Assembly (NCBI GenBank): GCA_035265665.1
Contig: DATFOK010000005.1
Location: 1-64,000 of the forward strand
Source: DASUPK01 sp035265665
Lineage (GTDB): Bacteria > Actinomycetota > Thermoleophilia > Solirubrobacterales > 70-9
Length of the DNA stretch: 64,000 bases
Reading direction: 5' to 3'
Shown: positions 48,148 to 56,920 of the stretch, in pieces
How positions within the stretch are numbered: position 1 is the stretch's first letter
Layout: each line of letters opens with the position of its first letter
Notes under the pieces: model-generated
The model's database searches: none
Seen by the model: the letters and a program-made list of their open reading frames with translations, nothing else
Told to the model about the DNA's origin: nothing
Position numbers and translations under genes: made by a program

Positions 48148-49048
48148 GCGTCCGCTCCGGCTCGGGACGCGCGGCAGCGCTCTCGCCCTCGCGCAGGCGA
48201 ACGCGGTGGCCAAGATCATGGCCGGCGCCGAGGTGGTCCCGATCAAGACCTCCGATAACAAACCCGCGGCGGGCGGAGACAAGGCACGCTTCGTTCGCCA
48301 GATCGAGCGCGCGCTGCTCGACGGCGAGGTCGACCTCGGGATCCATTCGGCCAAGGACCTGCCGACGGATCTGCCCGAGGGCCTCGAGATCGCGGGGGTG
48401 CCGGAGCGGGAGGACGCCAGGGACGCCTTTATCGGACACGTCGATTCACTCGGCGAGGTGCGTGAGGGCTCGCGGATCGGGACGTCGAGCCTGCGACGCC
48501 GTGCCCAGATACTGGCTCGGCGACCGGACCTGCACGTCGTCGATCTGCGCGGGAACGTCGACACTCGTCTGGCGCGGTACGAGGCGGGCGATTTCGACGG
48601 ACTTGTGCTGGCGGCTGCGGGCCTGCACCGCCTCGACCGGGCCGAGGAGATCGCCTTCCCGATCGAGCTCGACGAGCTGGTTCCGGCGCCCGGACAGGGC
48701 GCGATCGCGATCGAGGCGCGTCACTCCGACGACCGGGCCGTCACCGCGGTCGAGTCGATCACCGATCGCGGAGCGCTGGGCAGACTGAGCGCCGAGCGCT
48801 CCCTGGTCGCCGCGCTGGATTCGAGCTGCAACACGCCGCTGGGCGCGACCGCCACGCTCGAGCGCGGCGGCCGCATGCGATTGCTGGCCTTCTGCGGGCT
48901 GCCGGACGGCAGCGAGTGGCTCCGCGATGAACTCGAGGAGGACGCCTCGGACCCCGAGGGCCTGGGCGTCGCCCTCGCCGAGCGCATGAAGGCTGCGGGC
49001 GCCGCTGACATGCTGGAGCGCGCCGAGTCGATGGCGGTGGTGAAGTGA
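48140..49048 (+). CDS. hemC: Hydroxymethylbilane synthase (porphobilinogen deaminase)
   Basis: A 302-residue enzyme that joins four porphobilinogen units. It begins L-R-L-G-T-R-G-S-A-L-A-L-A-Q-A and has D-L-G-I-H-S-A-K-D-L-P-T and R-G-N-V-D-T-R-L, the conserved substrate-binding arginines. The cofactor-attachment Cys lies in D-S-S-C-N-T-P-L-G, where most members have G-C-x-V-P. The GTG start lies in the hemA end (overlap of 8 bp) and the stop overlaps the next start by 4 bp. Confidence 0.92.
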   Translation: MAERPLRLGTRGSALALAQANAVAKIMAGAEVVPIKTSDNKPAAGGDKARFVRQIERALLDGEVDLGIHSAKDLPTDLPEGLEIAGVPEREDARDAFIGHVDSLGEVREGSRIGTSSLRRRAQILARRPDLHVVDLRGNVDTRLARYEAGDFDGLVLAAAGLHRLDRAEEIAFPIELDELVPAPGQGAIAIEARHSDDRAVTAVESITDRGALGRLSAERSLVAALDSSCNTPLGATATLERGGRMRLLAFCGLPDGSEWLRDELEEDASDPEGLGVALAERMKAAGAADMLERAESMAVVK

Positions 49049-50553
49049 GCGACGGGCCGGGGATCGTCTACCTGGTCGGCGCGGGCCCCGGCGACTCCGG
49101 CCTGATGACGATCCGCTCGCTGGATCTGATCGTCGCGGCGGACGTGATCGTCCATGACCGCCTGATCCCCGCGGACGCCCTGGCTGCCGCCCGGCCGGAT
49201 GCCGAGATCCTCTACGTCGGCAAGGAACCGGGTGAAGCGAGCGTCGCGCAGGAGGACATCGAGAAGTTGCTCATCGACCGCGCGCGCGAGGGCAAGATCG
49301 TCGTCCGGCTGAAGGGCGGCGATCCGTTCGTCTTCGGGCGCGGCGGAGAGGAGGCGGAGGCCCTGGCTGCGGCCGGCATTCCCTTCGAGGTCGTCCCCGG
49401 CGTGACCGCGGGGGTGGCGGCACCGGCCTACGCGGGCATCCCGGTCACCCACCGTGAGGACGCCTCGGCGGTCGCCTTCATCACCGGCCACGAGAACCCC
49501 GAGAAGGAGGACTCCGTCCTCGACTACGAGGCTCTGGCGCGCTTCCCGGGGACGCTCGTCTTCTACATGGGCGTCAAGGCCCTGCCCCGTATCGCTGAAG
49601 CGCTGATCGAGGCCGGGCGCCAGGGCTCCGAGCCCGCCGCGGTGGTGGAGCGTGGCACCCTGCCCGGCCAGCGCGTCGTGAGCTCGACACTCGAGGGCAT
49701 CGCGCAGGCAGCCGAGGAAGCCGACCTCAGGCCGCCCTCGGTGACGATCGTCGGCCCGGTCGCGGCTCGCCGGGATCGAATCGCCTGGCTCGAGGGCCGT
49801 CCGCTGCACGGCAAGCGAATCGTCGTCACCCGCGCCCGGGCGCAGGCGAGCGAACTCGCCCGCCGCCTCGACGCGCTCGGCGCCGAGCCGATCGAGCTGC
49901 CCGCGATCCGAATCGAGCCCCGCCTCGACTCCGACGAAGTCCGACGCGCCATCGAGAGCCTGCACGCCTACGCGCTCGTCTGCCTGACCAGCCCGAACGG
50001 GGTCAACCTTCTGTTCGAGGCGATGGCGGCCCAGGGCCGGGACGCCCGCGCTCTCGCTAACGCGAGCGTCGCGGCGATCGGCGCCGGCACCGAGGCCGCC
50101 CTCGCCGGGTACGGGGTGATCGCCGACATCGTCCCGGACCGCTTCGTCGCCGAGGAGCTCGTCGAGGCGCTCGACCAGCTCCAGCTCGCGGCCAAGCCGG
50201 TGCTCGTCGCCCGCGCCGCCGAGGCACGCGAGCTCCTGCCCGACGCACTGCGCAAGAAGGGCGCCCAGGTGGACGTGGTGACGCTCTATGAGACCGTTGC
50301 CGAGGATCCCGACCCAGAGGCGCTCGAGCGCGCCCGCGAGGCCGACTACATCACCTTCACCTCCTCGTCGACCGTCCGCAACTTCGTCGAGAAGGCCGGG
50401 AAGAACGGGATCCCGAAGGACGCCCGGGTGGTCTCGATCGGCCCAGTCACCAGCGAGGCTGTCCGCGAGGCTGGCCTGACAGTCGACGTCGAGGCCGAGC
50501 GCCACGACATCGATGGACTGGTCGACGCGCTGCTCGCGGCGGTCTCACACTGA
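49045..50553 (+). CDS. cobA-hemD: Fused uroporphyrinogen-III C-methyltransferase / uroporphyrinogen-III synthase
   Basis: A 502-residue bifunctional protein. Residues 5-245 are a SUMT (CobA-like) methyltransferase: Y-L-V-G-A-G-P-G-D, R-L-K-G-G-D-P-F-V-F-G-R-G-G-E-E, and V-P-G-V-T-A-G. From about residue 255 a HemD domain starts with I-V-V-T-R-A-R-A-Q-A-S-E-L and has the weakly conserved two-lobe pattern of uroporphyrinogen-III synthase. The first activity leads to siroheme/cobalamin and the second to heme. This fusion is common in Actinobacteria and Firmicutes. The start is GTG. Confidence 0.9.
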   Translation: MSDGPGIVYLVGAGPGDSGLMTIRSLDLIVAADVIVHDRLIPADALAAARPDAEILYVGKEPGEASVAQEDIEKLLIDRAREGKIVVRLKGGDPFVFGRGGEEAEALAAAGIPFEVVPGVTAGVAAPAYAGIPVTHREDASAVAFITGHENPEKEDSVLDYEALARFPGTLVFYMGVKALPRIAEALIEAGRQGSEPAAVVERGTLPGQRVVSSTLEGIAQAAEEADLRPPSVTIVGPVAARRDRIAWLEGRPLHGKRIVVTRARAQASELARRLDALGAEPIELPAIRIEPRLDSDEVRRAIESLHAYALVCLTSPNGVNLLFEAMAAQGRDARALANASVAAIGAGTEAALAGYGVIADIVPDRFVAEELVEALDQLQLAAKPVLVARAAEARELLPDALRKKGAQVDVVTLYETVAEDPDPEALERAREADYITFTSSSTVRNFVEKAGKNGIPKDARVVSIGPVTSEAVREAGLTVDVEAERHDIDGLVDALLAAVSH

Positions 50554-50610
50554 CGCGACCGTCCTGCCTGAGGGTCGAGTGCGGACCCAAAGCCAGGACA
50601 GTCCCCAACG

Positions 50611-50616
50611 TAGGAT
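50611..50616 (+). promoter_or_regulatory. -10 hexamer TAGGAT for the SAM hydrolase gene (leaderless start)
   Basis: TAGGAT is followed by CAGACG and the GTG at 50623; the same hexamer and spacing occur before ridA. Confidence 0.5.
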
Positions 50617-50622
50617 CAGACG

Positions 50623-51438
50623 GTGGCGACGCCGCGGCCGATCACGTTCCTCTCCGACTACGGCTACGAGGATGAGTTCGCCGGCGTCTGCCGGGCGGTG
50701 ATCGCGCAGATCGCCCCCGGCGCGCCGCTGATCGACCTGAGTCACGGGATCGCCCGCCAGGACGTCCGACAGGGCGCGATCGTGCTCGCCAACGCGCTCC
50801 CCTCCTGTCCCCCTGGCGTCCACCTGGCCGTCGTCGATCCGGGCGTGGGCTCGGCGCGCCGGGCGGTGGCGGTCGCTGCCGCCGAGGGCCGCTTTCTGGT
50901 CGGGCCCGACAACGGACTGCTCTCGCGAGCCCTCGATCGGCTCGGAGGAGCCCTCGACGCGGTCGAGCTCGCGCGCTCGCCCTTCCGCCTCGAGCCGGTT
51001 TCGGCGACGTTCCACGGCCGCGACCTGTTCGCGCCGGTTGCGGCCCACCTCTCTCTCGGGGCCCGCCTCGATGAGGCGGGCCGGTCGATCGATCCCACCT
51101 CGCTGCTGAGGCTCGACCTTCCCACCCCGCAGGTCGGTCCGGATGAGATCGTCGCTCACGCGATCCACGTCGATGGCTACGGCAACGTCACCCTGGACCT
51201 CGACGCCTCGGCGCTCGCCGGCGGGCCGGTTCAGCCAGGGGACGCGCTGGAGGTCGAAGCACCGGACGGCCACTTCAACGCCGTCTGGGCCCGCACCTTC
51301 GCCGACGTCGACTCCGGCGAGGTGCTCCTCTTCGAGGATTCCTCCGGCGCGCTCGCGCTGGCGGTGAGCGGGGGCAGCGCCGCCGGGCTGATGGACCTCG
51401 CGCCGGATCGCGAGTTGAAGCTGCGGCCCCCGAAGTGA
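50623..51438 (+). CDS. SAM hydroxide adenosyltransferase (DUF62 family)
   Basis: A 271-residue SAM-dependent halogenase/hydrolase-fold protein. It has T-F-L-S-D-Y-G, V-V-D-P-G-V-G-S, P-D-N-G-L-L and F-H-G-R-D-L-F-A-P, the Asp-Arg-His set of the DUF62 family that hydrolyses SAM to adenosine and methionine with a water-derived hydroxide, in contrast to the halide-using fluorinase. The C-terminal beta domain contains H-V-D-G-Y-G-N-V-T-L. The role in the cell is unknown. Its stop overlaps the birA start by 4 bp. Confidence 0.88.
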   Translation: MATPRPITFLSDYGYEDEFAGVCRAVIAQIAPGAPLIDLSHGIARQDVRQGAIVLANALPSCPPGVHLAVVDPGVGSARRAVAVAAAEGRFLVGPDNGLLSRALDRLGGALDAVELARSPFRLEPVSATFHGRDLFAPVAAHLSLGARLDEAGRSIDPTSLLRLDLPTPQVGPDEIVAHAIHVDGYGNVTLDLDASALAGGPVQPGDALEVEAPDGHFNAVWARTFADVDSGEVLLFEDSSGALALAVSGGSAAGLMDLAPDRELKLRPPK

Positions 51439-52211
51439 ATCCCGGCGCCGGAACCGGCAACGGCACGACGCCGGTGGGCTTCGGCAGCCCGCATCGCCAT
51501 TTCCGGCGCGCCGACTCAACCAACGAGCGCGCCAAGGAGCTGGCGATGGCAGGCGCGCCGGGCGGGCTGGTGGTCACGGCCGATGAGCAGACGGCCGGCC
51601 GGGGCCGCCGCGGGAACGAGTGGTTCGCGCCGCCGGGATCCTGCCTGCTCTACTCGGCGCTTCTGCGGCCGTTCGCCGCGGCTGGAGTCGGGCTGCTGCC
51701 GCTGGCCGTGCCGGTCGCGGTCTGCGAGGCGGCGGAGGAGGTGGCACCCATGCGCTGCCAGGTGAAGTGGCCAAACGACGTCTGGGTCGACGAGCGCAAG
51801 GTCGCCGGCGTGCTCGTCGAGGCCCGCCCGGATGAGGGTTGGGCGGTGATCGGCGTGGGCCTCAACGTGGCGATCCCGCCTGAGGAGTTCCCGGCGGAGC
51901 TGCGCGAGACGGCGGCCTCTCTGCTTCCCACCGAGGCGGAGGGCGGCGTGCCGGCCGGTGGGGCGCCCGGCGTCCGACGCGCGCTCGCGGCGCTCAACCA
52001 GTCGCTGGGACGCTGGACCGCGGCAAGCGACGACGAGGTGCTCGCCGCCTTCCGGGCCCGCGATGCACTCTGCGGCAGGGAGATCTCATGGCAGGGTGGC
52101 GAGGGCATCGCCGAGCAGATCGACGAGCGCGGTCACCTGGTCGTCGAGAAGGCCGACGGGGAGCGAGTCGCACTGGGAGCCGGCGAGGTCCACCTCGCCG
52201 TTGACCGCTAG
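51435..52211 (+). CDS. birA: Biotin--[acetyl-CoA carboxylase] ligase
   Basis: A 258-residue group I biotin protein ligase without the N-terminal DNA-binding domain. The biotinyl-AMP loop is A-G-R-G-R-R-G-N-E-W, and the Lys motif is in Q-V-K-W-P-N-D-V-W-V. V-G-V-G-L-N-V occurs late, and the C-terminal SH3-like part follows. It attaches biotin to carboxylase carrier proteins. The N terminus has D-S-T-N-E-R-A. The ATG/GTG start overlaps the SAM hydrolase, and a copy of the nested inverted repeat lies immediately after the stop. Confidence 0.9.
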   Translation: MNPGAGTGNGTTPVGFGSPHRHFRRADSTNERAKELAMAGAPGGLVVTADEQTAGRGRRGNEWFAPPGSCLLYSALLRPFAAAGVGLLPLAVPVAVCEAAEEVAPMRCQVKWPNDVWVDERKVAGVLVEARPDEGWAVIGVGLNVAIPPEEFPAELRETAASLLPTEAEGGVPAGGAPGVRRALAALNQSLGRWTAASDDEVLAAFRARDALCGREISWQGGEGIAEQIDERGHLVVEKADGERVALGAGEVHLAVDR

Positions 52212-52220
52212 CGAGCCGGC

Positions 52221-52264
52221 GAACGTCCCTCGATCCCCCCTAGAGCGGGGCCTCCGGGACGTTC
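52221..52264. repeat. Nested inverted-repeat element, copy 3
   Basis: Outer arms GAACGTCCC (52221-52229) and GGGACGTTC (52256-52264) are perfectly complementary, with an inner C-tract/G-tract hairpin (CCCCCCTAGAGCGGGG). It lies between the convergent birA and helicase genes, and its right arm overlaps the helicase stop codon. Confidence 0.7.
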
Positions 52265-54887
52265 AGCGGGAGGACTCGTCGCCCGTCTCGATCTCGTCGG
52301 GCTCGTTGGCCTCCGGCCCGGCGCCGTTCTCGCTGCCGGCCTCGAGCTCATCGGGTTCCTGCTGCTCGTCATTCGACTCGGCGCGCGCCCCGTTCCTCTC
52401 CGCCGAGCCGCCGTCCTTTGAGGCGCCCTTGCGCTTCCGGCGCCTGCGGCGGCCACCCGACTTGGGGAAGTTGCGAAGCAGCTCGCGGGCAACGGCGGAA
52501 GGCTTGCGGGCCGCGCGCATCCGAGCCCCGCGCAACACCTCCTCGCCCTCGGGAGTGTGCGCGATCCCGGCGGCCAGCAGCGCAGCGGCGAGGCGGCGGT
52601 CCTGGTTGCGCGCCGCGTGCACCAGGCGGCGCGCGTTCCGCCCATGGGCCCGGCCGGATGAGTTGACGAGCAGCCCGAGCAGGCGCTTGGTCTCGGGCCA
52701 GCGCTGCACCGCGTACTCCTCGTGCAGGTCGCGGCTGTAGTCGGCGAGGCGCCAGACCCAGGCCTGGGCCTGGTCGCGGCGGCCGATCCGGCGCTCGGCG
52801 AGTGCCTCCAACATGACCTTGGTGCCTGCGCGCCGGTCGTCGCGGGACCAGGTGCCGATGGTGTCGATCGCATCGTCGAAGGCGTCGGGGTCGCGCAGCG
52901 CGGCGATCTCGGAGAGGGCCTTGATGCGCAGCTGCTGATTGCGGTTGCGCTGCACGCAGGTGAGCAGGAAGCGGCGGCGGAGCTCGCGGCTCTGGTCGTG
53001 CTGGAGCATCGCCTTGGCGCGGCGCCAGCCGGAGGGGTTGACCCGAGCGCCGGCGAGCGCCGCCCAGACGTGCTGCTCGGAGTGGTTCAGGTTCTCGACC
53101 GCGATCCGCCAGAGCTCGCGCTCGAGGACGCGCAGGCGGCGGTTCGCATCGTCCGAGACCGGCACGACGCGCTTCTCGACCCGCACCCGGCGGCCGCGTC
53201 CGCGCCGCACCGGGCCGACGACGATCGCGCCGCCGCGGTAGACGTCGCGGTCGAGCAGGCTGTGCAGCGTGACGATCGTCTCGTCGTGCGTGGTCGCCGG
53301 GTGGACGAAGTCGATCACCAGGCCGGCTTCCTTGCCCGGGTTCCGCCGCGTCACGCGACCGACGCGCTGCTGATAGACGCGCCGCGAGGCAGTCGGGGCG
53401 AGATGCATGCAGATCGTCGCCCGGGGAGAGTTCCAGCCCTCGGCGAGCAGCATCGCGTTGCAGAGCACGTCCACGTCGCCTCGTTCGAAGCCAGCCAGGA
53501 TCTCGGCGAGCTCGCGCTTCGGCGTCTCCCCGGAGACGGCGCGGGCGTTGATCCCCGCCTCCTGGAAGGCCTTGGCCACGTTGTTCGCGTGCTTCACCCC
53601 AGCGGTGTAGACGACGCCCGCGACCCGGCGAAAGCGCGAGCGGTAGAGGTCCGCGATCGCGACGTTGAAGGGAGTCTGGTCGAGGAGCTTGGCCAGCTCC
53701 TCCTGGTCGAAGTCCTGGTCCACCTCGCCCTTTCGCAGCGGCACCTTGGCGATCGTGCGGACGCCCGGCCCGGGCGGGATCCGGACGCAGCGAAGCGGCG
53801 CGATCACTCCGCGCCGGGCGGCCTGGGCGAGGTCGAAGCGCGACGTCTGGGTCGGGAAGAGGTCGGTGACGTGGCGGGCGATCAGTGCGCCGGTCGCGGT
53901 CATGCCGATGAAGACGGGCCCCGGCCAGGCCCGGATGCAGGCGCTGGTCTTCTCGCCGAGCGCGGTGTGGGCCTCGTCGCAGATGACGATCGAGTACGCG
54001 TCCGAGACCCGGCCGGCGTTGCGGACGAACCACTGATAGGTCTCGACCGTGACCGGTCCGTACGGATGGTCGGCCCCGTCGAGCAGGGGCGGCGAGAGGC
54101 GGTCCGCGTAGCCGCGGTCCGAGATCTCGCCGATGAACTGGTCGACCAGGTTGCGCCGGTGGGTGAGGATCAGGATGCCGCCCGTCCGCGAGGCCTCGAT
54201 GAAGCCGACGGCGGCGACCGTCTTGCCGGAACCTGTGGCGTGCTCGAACCAGAAGCGGCGGTCGGCGCCCGGATCCTCCGGCGCCTCATCGACGACATCC
54301 TCGTCGGACTCCTCGGTCCAATCCTCGGCTTCCTCCTCCTCGGTGGCCTCCTCGTCCTCGACCTCGCTGACCTCCTCGTCATCCTCCTCGCTGACCTCCT
54401 CGTCCTCGTCGAGGTCCACGTCGTCGGTGTCGGTGCCGACCCCGTTCTCGGAGGCGTCGTCCTCGGTTTCCTCGGTTTCAGCGACGGCCGGGGCGATGCC
54501 ATTGCCGTTCCCGGTCCAGGAGTGACCGTTGATCCGCTCCTGGACGTCGGCGATCAGCGCGGCGAGCGTGCCCGAGAGGGCGTCGACCTGATGGGCGGAG
54601 AGCTCGGCGCCGTCTGCGAGATGCGGCTCTTCCTCCGAGAGCAGGCGCTCCAGCCCGAGCATGAGCGAGAAGTCGCGGCGCCACTCGATCGACGGGGCCT
54701 CGTGCCCCTCATCGATCTCGGCGAGAGCTGCGTCGAGCGCTCGCCGCCTGGGAGTCCCCGGGGCGAGATCCTTTGGTGTCTCCCCCTCCAGCAGGAAGGG
54801 CTCGCGGGCGAACTCGCGAGCACGCTCGATGTCGGCGCTCGTAGGCGCCTTTGCCGCTTTGGCGGCTGCCTTGGTTTCTTCAGCCAT
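52263..54887 (-). CDS. SF2 DEAD/DEAH-type helicase with acidic insert and basic/acidic tail
   Basis: An 874-residue helicase. A Q-like motif (S-A-H-Q-V-D-A-L at about 97-104) is separated from Walker A (A-T-G-S-G-K-T, 217-223) by a 70-residue Asp/Glu-rich insert (138-207). Further motifs are V-I-C-D-E-A-H-T-A-L, M-T-A-T-G and Q-R-V-G-R-V-T-R. The C-terminal 300 residues are Arg-rich helical segments. The end has a basic cluster (G-G-R-R-R-R-R-K-R-K) and an acidic tail. It may unwind RNA or DNA; specificity is unknown. ATG 54887 was chosen over a TTG 54 bp upstream. Only the core resembles known families. Confidence 0.75.
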   Translation of the reverse strand: MAEETKAAAKAAKAPTSADIERAREFAREPFLLEGETPKDLAPGTPRRRALDAALAEIDEGHEAPSIEWRRDFSLMLGLERLLSEEEPHLADGAELSAHQVDALSGTLAALIADVQERINGHSWTGNGNGIAPAVAETEETEDDASENGVGTDTDDVDLDEDEEVSEEDDEEVSEVEDEEATEEEEAEDWTEESDEDVVDEAPEDPGADRRFWFEHATGSGKTVAAVGFIEASRTGGILILTHRRNLVDQFIGEISDRGYADRLSPPLLDGADHPYGPVTVETYQWFVRNAGRVSDAYSIVICDEAHTALGEKTSACIRAWPGPVFIGMTATGALIARHVTDLFPTQTSRFDLAQAARRGVIAPLRCVRIPPGPGVRTIAKVPLRKGEVDQDFDQEELAKLLDQTPFNVAIADLYRSRFRRVAGVVYTAGVKHANNVAKAFQEAGINARAVSGETPKRELAEILAGFERGDVDVLCNAMLLAEGWNSPRATICMHLAPTASRRVYQQRVGRVTRRNPGKEAGLVIDFVHPATTHDETIVTLHSLLDRDVYRGGAIVVGPVRRGRGRRVRVEKRVVPVSDDANRRLRVLERELWRIAVENLNHSEQHVWAALAGARVNPSGWRRAKAMLQHDQSRELRRRFLLTCVQRNRNQQLRIKALSEIAALRDPDAFDDAIDTIGTWSRDDRRAGTKVMLEALAERRIGRRDQAQAWVWRLADYSRDLHEEYAVQRWPETKRLLGLLVNSSGRAHGRNARRLVHAARNQDRRLAAALLAAGIAHTPEGEEVLRGARMRAARKPSAVARELLRNFPKSGGRRRRRKRKGASKDGGSAERNGARAESNDEQQEPDELEAGSENGAGPEANEPDEIETGDESSR

Positions 54888-55038
54888 CTGAGGCTCTCTG
54901 ATCTGCCGCTCCTCGCCAAACGCGAAGATGGCGAGGCGCAATTGGCCTGATCACGGGGGACCCGAGATACGGCTCTCCGCTCCGGGCTCTCCCTGGGTCC
55001 AGGAACTGGATGGACCGACAGGAATTAAAGCACTCTTG

Positions 55039-55662
55039 ATGGCTGACCCGTATTCCCTGACTGTGAAAGCCGATCCACACTCTCGTCTGGTCCGGTCGGC
55101 CCTCGCCCTGGCGACGCTGCTGGCGGCGTTGGCGATCGCCGGCTGCGGCGGCTCGGACAACGGAAATCCCGACTCCCGCCTCACCCTCGACCAGGCGAAG
55201 GAGCCCATCTCCGGAGCCCCGCCTCAGCTCGCCGGGATCCGCGCGCAGGCCAACCAGCTGCTCGACGGCGGCACGGACGCCTTCGACGCACGCCTCGAGC
55301 AGCTGCGCGGGATGCCCGTGGTGGTCAACAAATGGGCCTCCTGGTGCGGTCCCTGCCGCTTCGAGTTCCCCTGGTTCCAGTCGCTGGGCGAGAAGCGCGG
55401 CGCGCAGATCGCGTTCCTCGGCGTCAATTCGAACGACTCGAGCGGTTCCGCCGAGACCTTCCTCTCGGAGCTGCCCCTGCCCTACCCGTCCTACTCGGAC
55501 CCCGATCTCGACATCGCGCAGGAGCTGGGCGGGCCCCCGCAGGCTTTCCCCACGACCAGCTTCTACGACCGCTCCGGCAAGCTGATCTACACGCATCCCG
55601 GCCAGTACCAGGACGAGTCGGACCTGGTCGCGGACGTGAACAAATACGCAGCTGGCGGATAA
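55039..55662 (+). CDS. TlpA/ResA-like thioredoxin lipoprotein
   Basis: A 207-residue extracytoplasmic protein. Residues 15-39 form a lipoprotein signal peptide with lipobox A-I-A-G-C. The thioredoxin fold has the active site W-A-S-W-C-G-P-C-R, and cis-proline lies in A-F-P-T-T-S-F-Y-D. It probably reduces disulfides or apocytochrome c on the outer face; the ccm genes 9 kb away make a role in cytochrome maturation conceivable but not shown. ATG 55039 was chosen with the signal peptide. It is divergent from the helicase. Confidence 0.82.
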   Translation: MADPYSLTVKADPHSRLVRSALALATLLAALAIAGCGGSDNGNPDSRLTLDQAKEPISGAPPQLAGIRAQANQLLDGGTDAFDARLEQLRGMPVVVNKWASWCGPCRFEFPWFQSLGEKRGAQIAFLGVNSNDSSGSAETFLSELPLPYPSYSDPDLDIAQELGGPPQAFPTTSFYDRSGKLIYTHPGQYQDESDLVADVNKYAAGG

Positions 55663-55663
55663 T
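55658..55663 (+). promoter_or_regulatory. -10 hexamer GATAAT for the NfeD gene (leaderless start)
   Basis: GATAAT overlaps the end of the TlpA gene and lies 6 nt before the ATG at 55670. It fits the leaderless geometry. Confidence 0.45.
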
Positions 55664-55669
55664 GGGCCT

Positions 55670-56137
55670 ATGGAAGCCCTAGCGATCGGCCTCCTGGCGC
55701 TGGCGCTGCTGCTCTTCATCGCCGAGGCGCACGCCCCGACCACCGTGCTCGGGCTGCTCGGCGTCGCGTCCCTGGTGGCCGCGGGATTCGCCTGGCGGGA
55801 CGCCGATCACGACCTGCCGGTCGCGGCGATCATCGCCGGCGGCGTGATCCTCGCTGGCTTCGTCGTCTTCGCCTCACGCAAGGCGCTTGCGGCCCACCGG
55901 GACGAGCCGGTGCGCACCGGCTCGGAGGAGCTGGTCGGCGCTGTCGGCGAGGTGCGCGAGCCGCTCGACCCGGACGGCCAGATCTTCATTGCGGGCGCGC
56001 TCTGGAGGGCGCGGGCAACGGGTCCGGACCAGATCGGGCTAGGCAATAGAGTCCGCGTCAAGGCGGTGGATGGCCTGACTCTTGAGGTCGAGCCGGTCGC
56101 CGACCAAGACACGGCAACAGTCGAGAAAGGGTCCTGA
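55670..56137 (+). CDS. NfeD-like membrane protein
   Basis: A 155-residue protein with three membrane helices (about 3-20, 26-42, 50-68) and a C-terminal OB-like domain (V-G-A-V-G-E-V-R-E-P-L, A-L-W-R-A-R-A, V-R-V-K-A-V-D-G-L-T-L-E-V). This is the short NfeD form without a ClpP-like protease part. NfeD proteins work with SPFH partners, and the next gene, 3 bp away, encodes one. The pair probably organises membrane microdomains or responds to membrane stress. Confidence 0.85.
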   Translation: MEALAIGLLALALLLFIAEAHAPTTVLGLLGVASLVAAGFAWRDADHDLPVAAIIAGGVILAGFVVFASRKALAAHRDEPVRTGSEELVGAVGEVREPLDPDGQIFIAGALWRARATGPDQIGLGNRVRVKAVDGLTLEVEPVADQDTATVEKGS

Positions 56138-56139
56138 CC

Positions 56140-56916
56140 ATGGCGGTAGCGATCGGCGTCCTCGTTGTCATCGCGTTCTTCGTGCTGATCTTCCTCGGCT
56201 CGTCGGTACGGGTTCTGAGGGAGTACGAGCGCGGGGTGATCTTCCGGCTCGGGCGGCTGATCGCGCAAAAGGGCCCCGGCCTGATCCTGCTGATCCCGGT
56301 GATCGACCGGATGGTGAGGGTAGATCTGCGAACGGTGACCCTCAACATCCCGCCGCAGGAGGTGATCACCCGCGACAACGTGCCGGCCAGGGTGAATGCG
56401 GTCGCCTACTTCCGCGTGATCGACCCGAACAACGCGATCGTCGAGGTGGAGAACTTCCTGCTCGCCACCTCGCAGATCGCGCAGACCACGCTGCGATCGG
56501 TGCTCGGCAAGGCGGACCTCGACCAGCTGCTCGCCGAGCGTGAGCGGCTCAACGAGGACCTGCAGAAGATCATCGACGAGCAGACCGAGCCTTGGGGCGT
56601 GAAGGTGACGACCGTCGAGATCAAGGACGTCGAGATTCCTGAGCAGATGCAGCGGGCCATGGCGCGCCAGGCGGAAGCCGAGCGGGAGCGGCGCGCAAAG
56701 ATCATCAACGCCGAGGGCGAGTTCCAGGCCGCGGAGAAGCTGTCGCAGGCCGCCGAGATCATCTCCAAGAACCCGGCGACCCTCCAGCTGCGCTACCTGC
56801 AGACGCTGCTCGAGATGGGCGTCAACCAGAACACGACGATCGTCTTCCCGCTGCCGATCGACCTGATCGAGGCCTTCACCGAGATCAGGGCGAAGGCCGC
56901 CTCGGCTGGCGCCTGA
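56140..56916 (+). CDS. SPFH/stomatin (slipin) family protein
   Basis: A 258-residue protein. One N-terminal membrane helix (V-A-I-G-V-L-V-V-I-A-F-F-V-L-I-F-L) precedes the SPFH domain, with V-R-V-L-R-E-Y-E-R-G-V-I-F-R-L-G-R and V-D-L-R-T-V-T-L-N-I-P-P-Q. A long helical segment (E-Q-M-Q-R-A-M-A-R-Q-A-E-A-E-R-E-R-R-A-K) is typical of slipins. It probably assembles in the membrane as an oligomer with the NfeD protein. It is one of the better conserved proteins here. Confidence 0.9.
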   Translation: MAVAIGVLVVIAFFVLIFLGSSVRVLREYERGVIFRLGRLIAQKGPGLILLIPVIDRMVRVDLRTVTLNIPPQEVITRDNVPARVNAVAYFRVIDPNNAIVEVENFLLATSQIAQTTLRSVLGKADLDQLLAERERLNEDLQKIIDEQTEPWGVKVTTVEIKDVEIPEQMQRAMARQAEAERERRAKIINAEGEFQAAEKLSQAAEIISKNPATLQLRYLQTLLEMGVNQNTTIVFPLPIDLIEAFTEIRAKAASAGA

Positions 56917-56920
56917 CGGC

